Source of the DNA: Deltaproteobacteria bacterium
Lineage (GTDB): Bacteria; Desulfobacterota; BSN033; UBA1163
Direction of reading: 5' to 3'
Assembly: GCA_016875255.1 (NCBI GenBank)
Contig: VGRU01000211.1
Location: forward strand, 1-6,274
Length of the DNA: 6,274 nucleotides
The notes below the pieces were generated by a model, which saw only the letters and a program-made list of their open reading frames with translations, was not told where the DNA came from and did not search any database. Position numbers and translations under genes: made by a program. This document shows, piece after piece, positions 1 through 4,754 of the stretch (positions are counted from its first letter, which is position 1; every line of letters starts with the position of its first letter).

Positions 1-3
1 GAT

Positions 4-24
4 CCCCTCTTAAATTAAGAGGGG
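4..24. repeat. Short palindrome, dispersed-repeat type
   Basis: Perfect inverted repeat: CCCCTCTTAA (4-13), one central A, TTAAGAGGGG (15-24), followed by a G-rich run (GGAAGGGGGAG) to about 36. The layout resembles short palindromic repeats scattered between genes in many environmental bacteria. There is no T-run behind it, so a rho-independent terminator is less likely. Only one copy is in this window, so its repeat status is inferred. Confidence 0.5.
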
Positions 25-109
25 GGAAGGGGGAGTTATTTAATCGATGGAACCCTTTAAGTTCATGACAAAGAATGTCTATTCTATTATGAGACTGTTA
101 ATAAGTGAG

Positions 110-164
110 GGCGTTCTTATATTTTTTTAATTTTGTTTGATAAGAACTCGCCTTGGGACGAGTT
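110..164. promoter_or_regulatory. AT-rich leader with two overlapping hairpins
   Basis: First hairpin: GGCGTTCTTAT (110-120) pairs with ATAAGAA (140-146) and, after a 2-base bulge, CGCC (149-152), around a 19-base AT-rich loop (121-139). Second hairpin: AACTCG (145-150) pairs with CGAGTT (159-164) around an 8-base loop. They share bases 145-152, so both cannot form fully at once. They lie 25-80 bases before the small ORF at 189. This could be an attenuator-like leader, an operator or the relic of an older repeat; I see no convincing -35/-10 pair. Confidence 0.3.
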
Positions 165-188
165 GAAAATATCCCCAAAGGGAGTTGT

Positions 189-341
189 ATGTCAAGGGAA
201 AAAACCGCAGGTAAAAAACCGCAGGATAGGAGACAGGAAGGAGGACGAGAAGGACCGCTCAAGGGAAAAGGAGGATCTGCCGATATAATTGAAAGAGGAA
301 TTTCCCATCCGGCTACGGCCCTTGAGGACCTCTTACGATGA
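189..341 (+). CDS. Small 50-residue ORF overlapping the start of the RelA/SpoT-like gene
   Basis: Fifty codons from ATG at 189; a purine-rich AAGGGAG (178-184) stands 4 bases upstream, a little close but usable. The stop shares the ATGA at 338-341 with the start of the next gene, the usual sign of translational coupling. The first 30 residues are rich in K, R, G, E and Q and look disordered; the last 20 (SADIIERGISHPATALEDLL) could form a short amphipathic helix. An imperfect tandem duplication near the start (AAAAAACCGCAGG at 199-211 and 213-225) encodes repeated KxxxGKKPQ-like residues. I recognise no family. It may be a real small protein acting with its neighbour (for example an antitoxin-like partner), a leader peptide that delivers ribosomes to 338, or chance. 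An earlier TTG at 153 in the same frame lacks a good ribosome binding site. Confidence 0.4.
   Translation: MSREKTAGKKPQDRRQEGGREGPLKGKGGSADIIERGISHPATALEDLLR
199..225. repeat. 13-bp direct tandem repeat
   Basis: AAAAAACCGCAGG occurs at 199-211 and again at 213-225, a period of 14. It lies inside the small ORF at 189-341. A period of 14 is not a multiple of three, so the copies are read in different frames. Confidence 0.7.
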
Positions 342-1567
342 ACCCCCATTCCATAGAGGCCGACGGGATAACGACATCCATGTACCTGACCTCCTTCATC
401 CACCGGGAAAACCTTTTTCAACTGACAGGACGCTGGCTGTGCAATCGGCTGGAGCCGAGGGATGGTCTTCATTTGACGAAAATACTCATCAGTGACGGGT
501 ATGTTCTGGGAGACACGCTGGCGAGATTCTCCCGGCGCCTTCTGTCCATGGTTTCCCAGGGAGGATTCCTTGAAAAACGCATTCAATCCAAGGGTGAACT
601 CCGGGACATGCTCTGTCAGAATGGACACGGGTCCCCACCCCGCACCCTGGAGTTAATCCAAAAATACCATGCCAATCCCGACTTCTTTTACCGGGAGGCC
701 CCCATCAACGGCATCGCCTGCCAGGACGGGGAGGGAAGGCTCATAGGGATCTTTCGGATTAAACGTCCGAGGAGAATCGCCGAAAAGGCCAATCGATACA
801 TGGCCAATTGGATCTTTAAAATCGTCCAGGACAAGGCCCGCCACATGGCGGAACAGAGGGCCAAAGGGTTTGGCGTTTCTCTGGAAGGATTTCACACACC
901 ACCGGAAGAGATGGTCCGGGAGTTCACCAAGGCGGAAGATGCCATTGCCGCAAGTTTTAAAGAGGGACGGGTTGAATTTGACCGTCAAAGCATGGCCATC
1001 AATGATGTGGGGGGAATCAAGATCATTGCCGATTCTGAGCCGCTGGCCGGTCTTGAAGCTGCCCTGAACCGGGACCCCCTCATCCGGATTCATCAGCGGG
1101 AGGCCTACCAGGGGAATTACAATGCGACGAGCTATATGCTCGAAATACCCTGGGAGCCTGAACTATCCTGTCGGAGGTTCAAAGAAGAACGGGCTTGGGA
1201 ACGTTACGCGGGACGGGGGATTCCCGAAGAGGAGCTGAGGAAGGGATTGGATCGTCTTTTGGATGGAGCCGCTCCCACCCTCTTCATCGAACTGAACCTC
1301 TCGACTTTTCCGGACATGGTGGAATCCGAACTGGGAATGAGCATTCATGAAGAGAGAATCCTTACACAACGAGGCCATAAGACCTATAGAGGTTATATTC
1401 CCGCCAATGTAGAGTTTATCATCGAGTACCTCTTAGCCGTAGGATTGAGCCCAGAAGTTCACATCAGCGAGCTCCCTGTCAAACTATGGGGCCGCTACCT
1501 ACCCGACACCATCAGCTCCCATATCCGCCGCCTTTATCGTCTACCGGAAGGTGAAGGCCTCTATTGA
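338..1567 (+). CDS. Divergent RelA/SpoT-like nucleotidyltransferase (putative), 409 aa
   Basis: No close family is obvious, but the residues match the (p)ppGpp-synthetase fold in order. R140-I-K142 with R146-I-A-E-K150 fits the ATP-binding RxK...SI..K motif at the canonical spacing. IND223VGGIKII fits the DLxGxR strand with its Mg-binding Asp. GNY261NATSY fits the GYxSxH loop with the guanine-stacking Tyr. IE318LNLST, then E331-x-G333-x-x-x-H337, fits EIQIRT...AE.G.A.H without a gap. About 60 extra residues lie between motifs 1 and 2 (150-223), and about 40 between the Tyr and the Glu. The N-terminal 130 residues are unrecognised; there is no signal peptide or membrane segment, so it is likely cytoplasmic. 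By family knowledge such proteins transfer pyrophosphate from ATP to GDP/GTP, or in toxic relatives to other targets. The IH..N/His changes in the Tyr loop make activity uncertain. The start is supported by GAGG (324-327) and the ATGA overlap with the preceding ORF. The 3' end overlaps receptor-derived sequence, so the native C-terminus may have been replaced. Confidence 0.6.
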   Translation: MNPHSIEADGITTSMYLTSFIHRENLFQLTGRWLCNRLEPRDGLHLTKILISDGYVLGDTLARFSRRLLSMVSQGGFLEKRIQSKGELRDMLCQNGHGSPPRTLELIQKYHANPDFFYREAPINGIACQDGEGRLIGIFRIKRPRRIAEKANRYMANWIFKIVQDKARHMAEQRAKGFGVSLEGFHTPPEEMVREFTKAEDAIAASFKEGRVEFDRQSMAINDVGGIKIIADSEPLAGLEAALNRDPLIRIHQREAYQGNYNATSYMLEIPWEPELSCRRFKEERAWERYAGRGIPEEELRKGLDRLLDGAAPTLFIELNLSTFPDMVESELGMSIHEERILTQRGHKTYRGYIPANVEFIIEYLLAVGLSPEVHISELPVKLWGRYLPDTISSHIRRLYRLPEGEGLY

Positions 1568-1587
1568 AAATAGCTCAGGGAATAGCG

Positions 1588-1606
1588 CCTGCCTGCTTCT
1601 GGCAGG
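1588..1606. repeat. Small inverted repeat at the receptor-remnant junction
   Basis: CCTGCC (1588-1593) and GGCAGG (1601-1606) form a 6-bp stem with a 7-base loop, just where recognisable receptor sequence begins (GIEET, from 1605). There is no T-run, so it is not a standard terminator. It may be the scar of the rearrangement that joined the two genes. Confidence 0.35.
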
Positions 1607-1850
1607 GATTGAGGAGACCTCTTCGTCGATTGAGGAGATGTCGTCCATGACGAGGCAGAATGCAGACAATGCGAACCAGGCCAACCTTTTGATGAGTGAG
1701 ACGACGAAGGTGGCGCAGAAGAATGCGGCTTCGGCGGAGGAGTCGGTTTCTACGGCTGAGGAGGTGAACGTCCCGGCGGAGACGATGAAGGGGTATGTGG
1801 GAGAGTTGATGGCGCTGGTAGGAGGCCGGAACGGCAACGGAATGGCATCT

Positions 1851-1874
1851 GTAGGGGCGATTCATGAATCGCCC
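1851..1874. repeat. REP-like palindrome inside the receptor linker
   Basis: GTAG (1851-1854) runs into GGGCGATTCATGAATCGCCC (1855-1874), a perfect 20-bp palindrome. The layout, GTAGGGGCG...CGCCC, is the same as in the three palindromes of the RAYT gene at 4755-5366, with a different central part. It is read in frame in the remnant as VGAIHESPV. The right foot lacks the mirror CTAC. Confidence 0.75.
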
Positions 1875-2078
1875 GTTCGGGGTTCGGAGATAAGGAAATC
1901 CGATGGCAATGGGAAGAGGCATGTGAGCCTGCCTGTGCATGGCACGCAGACAGGCCTGTTTGTCGCCAAGGCGGCCCACGGAGTGAAGAAGGACGTAAGG
2001 ATTCCCGCTTCGATTCAGAAAGAACCCAAGCCCGAACACGTCATCCCGATGGAAAAAGAGGATTTCAAGGAGTTCTGA

Positions 2079-2292
2079 ATACTAAACCCTGTTGTTGCAA
2101 TAAAAACAAATACCGTCATTAGATAAACATTGTCATTGCTTCTTCTGAAGAATATGTCACAACGATAACGGGACATCACATTCAGTTTATCCCGTTAGAG
2201 CACCTTAGGCACTACAATGGGTTGGTTTACTCCTTAAGACCTTCTGCCTTTTAAGGGGCAAGTGGCTGACCTTTCTAACGGGGTGAAGATCC
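2079..2292. other. Non-coding interval with two inverted repeats
   Basis: No ORF with a plausible start or family match is seen on either strand. It contains TTCTTC-T-GAAGAA (2140-2152) and a hairpin TAACGGGA (2166-2173) / TCCCGTTA (2190-2197) with a 16-base loop. The base composition is more AT-rich than the neighbouring genes. It may be the receptor gene's old downstream region or a decayed mobile-element end. Confidence 0.4.
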
Positions 2293-2344
2293 TGTGCTAA
2301 CTACCAGATCGTGAGACATTAAAAAGGGAAAAATGGGTGACACT
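2293..2344. repeat. Left terminal inverted repeat
   Basis: The strong part is 2309-2344: TCGTGAGA, an A-rich stretch with GGG, then TGGGTGACACT. Its counterpart on the other strand is at 4702-4738. A weaker outer part begins TGTGCTAACTACC (2293-2305), matching 9 of 13 bases of the opposite end read inward (TGTACAGGCTACC). Confidence 0.7.
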
Positions 2345-2370
2345 CCCGAGAGGAAGAAGGGGGTGTACCT

Positions 2371-3273
2371 ATGGAGAATGTAGAGGAAGTTAAGAAGAAA
2401 AGCAAGGGGAAAGACAGTCGGTATGGGAAGCGGTATGGGTTGGATTTCAAACTTCGTTGTGTGAAGTTGAGGTTGGAAGAAGGGATCCCGGTTTCTTTGT
2501 TATCGAAGGAAGTGGGATGCAGTCAAGATGTCATTCGTTGTTGGGCGAGGACGTATCAGGAGCAGGGAGAGGCAGGGTTACGCAACGCGATGGTTCCCGG
2601 GGGGAGTCGGCAGAAGCTTGCCGGACCCGTTCGTGAGAAGATCGTCGAGATCAAGAAACGAGAGCCTCTCTCTGGTGTCAAACGGATTTCCCATCTTTTG
2701 AAGCGTGCGTTCTTCCTCAGTGCCAGCCCAGAGACGGTGCGGCGGGCGCTACGGGCAGAATCATTGATCGTCCCCTCAAAAAAGAAACATCCGTCTAACC
2801 TCACCCGTCCCCGTTTTTTTGAGCGCACCACACCGAATCAAATGTGGCAGTCGGATATCTTTACGTTTCGTCTGGGAGGCCGGTATGTCTATTTGATTGG
2901 GTTTATCGATGATTACTCGCGGTATATGGTGGGTCTGGAGTTATACCGGACACAGACAGCGGATCAGGTGTTAGAGGTGTATCGTCGGGCGGTGGGGGAG
3001 TACGGTGTACCCAAGGAGATGTTGACGGACCGGGGGCGGCAGTATACGAACTGGCGGGGGACGACTCGGTTTGAGCGGGAGATAGGGAAGGATCGGATCA
3101 AGCACATTAAATCACAGGCTCATCATCCGATGACGTTGGGCAAGATCGAGCGGTTTTGGAAGACGATCTATGAGGAGTTTTTAGTGCGGGCTCAGTTTAT
3201 AAGTTTTGAGGAGGCAAGGGAGAGGATCCGACAAGGGCAACGGCGGGAGATTGTAGCGGAGAACAAGATTTGA
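2371..3273 (+). CDS. IS481-like DDE transposase, C-terminus short
   Basis: A DDE (rve, RNase H-fold) transposase that should cut and join the element ends. Residues about 25-70 form an N-terminal helix-turn-helix (LLSKEVGCSQDVIRCW). About 80-135 is a second winged-helix-like DNA-binding segment (GVKRISHLLKR...SPETVRRAL). The catalytic core starts near 155 with D162 (WQSDIF), D220 (LTDRGRQY) and E260 (GKIERFW), spacing D57D39E. The start ATG has AAGGGGGTG (2358-2365) at good distance. After EEARERIR (residue 287) the usual continuation with the YYNxxRPHxG motif and C-terminal tail is absent; the reading ends 13 residues later, so about 40 or more residues are missing compared with full-length relatives. 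This suggests an internal deletion before the next gene. The catalytic triad is intact, but function is doubtful. Confidence 0.85.
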   Translation: MENVEEVKKKSKGKDSRYGKRYGLDFKLRCVKLRLEEGIPVSLLSKEVGCSQDVIRCWARTYQEQGEAGLRNAMVPGGSRQKLAGPVREKIVEIKKREPLSGVKRISHLLKRAFFLSASPETVRRALRAESLIVPSKKKHPSNLTRPRFFERTTPNQMWQSDIFTFRLGGRYVYLIGFIDDYSRYMVGLELYRTQTADQVLEVYRRAVGEYGVPKEMLTDRGRQYTNWRGTTRFEREIGKDRIKHIKSQAHHPMTLGKIERFWKTIYEEFLVRAQFISFEEARERIRQGQRREIVAENKI

Positions 3274-3294
3274 GGATCTTCAGGGAGCTTGAGA

Positions 3295-3660
3295 ATGGAG
3301 CGAAAGGGAGGACGGCACAAGAGGCAGAAGGCCCAGAAACTTGCACGGGAACGGGCGATAGTGATCCTCGAGGTTCGAAGCGGAGCCTTAACGGCCAAGG
3401 AAGGGGCGAAGCTTCTGGGGGTGTCTCGCAAGACGTATTACGAGTGGGAGGAGCGGTCGCTGGAGGCCATGGCCCTGGCGTTGGAGAATCGCCCTGTGGG
3501 AAGGCCGCCTGCGTTTGTAGACGAGGAGAAGGAAGCGCTTCGGGAGCGGGTCCAGGAGTTGAAAAAGAAGCTTTATGTGGCAGAGAAGACCATCGAGGTC
3601 AAGGAGATCTTAGCGGCTTATGGGGAGTTTCTGGGCAAGGGGAGTAAAAAAAACCGTTAG
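3295..3660 (+). CDS. Small HTH/coiled-coil transposition protein (OrfA-like), 121 aa
   Basis: Starts at ATG 3295, with AGGGAG (3282-3287) 7 bases upstream; a TTG two codons earlier is too close to that site. Basic N-terminus (MERKGGRHKRQ), then a helix-turn-helix at about 32-52 (LTAKEGAKLLGVSRKTYYEW), a GRPP hinge at 69-72, and a charged leucine-zipper-like coiled coil at about 76-105. This is the plan of OrfA proteins of IS3-type elements, which bind the terminal repeats and multimerise. It follows the IS481-like gene after 21 bases and is probably co-transcribed. Its 3' end carries eight A residues (3646-3653), where a -1 shift would carry ribosomes into the next frame and make a fused HTH-DDE protein. 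The role is inferred from layout and motifs. Confidence 0.75.
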   Translation: MERKGGRHKRQKAQKLARERAIVILEVRSGALTAKEGAKLLGVSRKTYYEWEERSLEAMALALENRPVGRPPAFVDEEKEALRERVQELKKKLYVAEKTIEVKEILAAYGEFLGKGSKKNR

Positions 3661-3686
3661 ACTGGCAGGAAATGATCAGAACGGTT
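3646..3686 (+). promoter_or_regulatory. Putative -1 programmed ribosomal frameshift site with hairpin
   Basis: The heptamer A AAA AAC (3648-3654) is in the correct phase for the OrfA frame (codons AAA AAA AAC CGT TAG). A -1 slip continues as CCG TTA GAC TGG CAG GAA ATG into the DDE frame without a stop. The DDE frame is closed by TAA at 3645-3647, so it opens exactly at the slippery run. Downstream, AACCGTT (3652-3658) pairs with AACGGTT (3680-3686), extended by CTG/CAG (3662-3664 with 3677-3679). GGGGAG at 3639-3644 might add a Shine-Dalgarno-type stimulus. The stem begins unusually close to the heptamer. Confidence 0.6.
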
Positions 3687-3950
3687 ATGGAAGTTGTTGA
3701 GAAGATGAAAGAGCAAACGAGGATGCCTTATGAGGCTATTGGTAGCATGCTTCATTTGCCGTTAGGAAGTTTTAACCGATGGCGGGAGAGGATTCGGAGA
3801 GACAAAGTTTTAATCAACCCTCCGGGTCCGAAGAAAGTGGAACCTTTTAATCCGTCGGTTCTTGACACAGAGATTCGATTATTAGATCATGGAGTGAAGC
3901 GAAGCGCAGGAACCACCGAGCTGTACCAACGGCACAGCTTCAGCATCTAA
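3672..3950 (+). pseudogene. 5' part of second DDE transposase, ends at in-frame stop
   Basis: From ATG 3672 the frame encodes a helix-turn-helix region (residues about 18-40: MPYEAIGSMLHLPLGSFNRW), a basic/proline linker, and a helical part ending TTELYQRHSFSI before TAA at 3948-3950. The frame reopens at once as RRELAQMVERV and runs without interruption into the catalytic domain at 3969-4742, so both pieces are one gene. A single base change (for example TCA to TAA) would explain the stop. The ATG at 3672 has no properly spaced ribosome binding site (AGGAA touches it), which favours entry by frameshift from the gene at 3295. Confidence 0.7.
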
Positions 3951-3968
3951 CGGCGTGAGCTGGCACAG

Positions 3969-4742
3969 ATGGTAGAGCGGGTGCGGCAGGATTTTGAGTC
4001 CAACCTGCGTGCTCAGCTTCGACGGGTCGAATGGCTGACGCCGGGAGTGGTGTGGGCTATGGACGGCACGGAATATGATGTGGGTCTTGATGGCAAAATC
4101 TATCTGTGCAATACACAAGACTTGGGATCGCGCTACAAGTTCTTGCCGATGGCCGGAGGTTATCCGGTAGGAGAAGAGATCGCGGGGTATCTGAGCGAGA
4201 AGTTTGATCGCTACGGTGCTCCTCTGGTCTTGAAACGGGATAACGAGGGGAATATGAACCATAGCGTCATCAACGATCTCTTATCTGAATCCTTTGTGCT
4301 GCCTTTGAACAATCCTGAGTATTATGCACCCTACAACGGAGCGATCGAAGAGTCCCAGCGGGAACTCAAGAGGTGTTTGCGGGATAAGCTTGCGCTGGAG
4401 TTGCCCGCTCCCGGGGATCACATCAGTGCGTATGCGGAGGCTGCGGTCAATGACTTGAACCATCGCCATCGGCCTTGCCTCAACGGAAGGACTTCCTGCG
4501 AGGCGTTCTTTGTATCAGCCGATAGGCCGGCTTTTACCAAGCGGGAAAGGAGGGGAATCTATGATTGGGTGATAGAAAGGGTGGAAAGGATTTTATCGAC
4601 AATGAATCACCCTGGACAAACAGAAAGGGAATCGGCATGGAGAATTGCAGTCGAATCCTGGCTCAAATCCAGGGGATTCATCAAGGTCCACATCAACCAA
4701 AAGTGTCACCCAATTTTACCCCCTTTTTTATCTCATGAATAG
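3969..4742 (+). pseudogene. Second DDE transposase, catalytic part
   Basis: An RNase H-fold integrase/transposase core. Counting from the ATG at 3969, the triad is D32 (WAMDGTEYD), D91 (LKRDNEGN) and E127 (YNGAIEESQ), with exactly 35 residues between the second D and the E, the classical DD35E pattern. NDLNHRHRPCLNGRTSCEAFF (160-181) is the equivalent of the YN..RPH region. The rest is a helical C-terminal domain, and the final 13 codons lie inside the right inverted repeat. It is clearly different in sequence from the IS481-like protein at 2371. The same frame continues upstream across the TAA at 3948-3950 to 3672; no ribosome binding site precedes ATG 3969, so this part is probably not made on its own unless the stop is read through. 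Confidence 0.8.
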
Positions 4743-4754
4743 GTAGCCTGTACA
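4702..4754. repeat. Right terminal inverted repeat
   Basis: AGTGTCACCCA (4702-4712), a T/C-rich stretch, and TCTCATGA (4731-4738) mirror the left end. The weaker outer part runs through GGTAGCCTGTACA to 4754. It overlaps the last 13 codons and stop of the second DDE gene and ends directly before the RAYT start codon. Confidence 0.7.

Larger units (their letters stand above)
1557..2078 (+). pseudogene. Methyl-accepting chemotaxis protein remnant, signalling hairpin deleted
   Basis: The frame reads (from 1557) ASIENSS, a scrambled stretch, then GIEETSSSIEEMSSMTRQNA, the first methylation helix of an MCP cytoplasmic domain. After NANQANLLMSET it jumps in frame to TKVAQKNAASAEES, the far methylation helix, and continues through MKGYVGELMALVGG. 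The roughly 160-170 residues that normally lie between, including the tip contacting CheA and CheW, are missing. A low-complexity linker follows, then HVIPMEKEDFKEF, a typical receptor tail whose last five residues (DFKEF) fit the aromatic-x-x-aromatic pentapeptide used to dock CheR. No sensing domain, HAMP or membrane segment is present. GTG 1551 could serve as a start (175 codons) but lacks a well-placed ribosome binding site and overlaps the upstream gene. Most likely a dead fragment made by recombination; a small expressed methylation-substrate protein cannot be excluded. Confidence 0.75.
2293..4754 (+). mobile_element. Transposable element (~2.46 kb) with two DDE transposase genes
   Basis: Bounded by inverted repeats whose inner core is perfect: TGGGTGACACT (2334-2344) on the left and AGTGTCACCCA (4702-4712) on the right. 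Outside the core both ends continue as similar A-rich/G-rich runs and TGAGA, and the match can be followed with gaps to TGT tips at 2293 and 4754, as in IS3/IS481-type elements. Contents in order: an IS481-like DDE gene (2371-3273), an HTH/coiled-coil gene (3295-3660) and a second DDE gene (3672-4742, interrupted), all co-directional with gaps of 21 and 11 bases. I find no target-site duplication, so the exact outer limits are uncertain and one flank may have been rearranged. Both DDE genes appear damaged (short C-terminus; in-frame stop), so this copy is probably inactive. Confidence 0.7.

Noticed and set aside
153..188. TTG at 153 as an earlier start for the small ORF
   Set aside because: No ribosome binding site, and the segment overlaps the leader hairpins; ATG 189 has AAGGGAG upstream.
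98..628. 176-codon open frame on the minus strand
   Set aside because: It overlaps the leader and the well-supported + strand gene at 338, and its translation is low-complexity with no domain; a shadow frame.
653..1093. 146-codon open frame on the minus strand
   Set aside because: It lies wholly within the 409-residue + strand gene, whose motifs support the + frame; no family resemblance.
1588..1606. Rho-independent terminator after the 409-residue gene
   Set aside because: A 6-bp stem without a following T-run, and receptor coding continues through it.
1575..2039. 154-codon open frame on the minus strand
   Set aside because: Its Arg/His/Leu-rich translation is typical of the antisense of the receptor helices.
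3270..3647. A second open frame overlapping the HTH gene
   Set aside because: Its Gly-rich translation has no domain, whereas the other frame gives an HTH and coiled coil with a good ribosome binding site.
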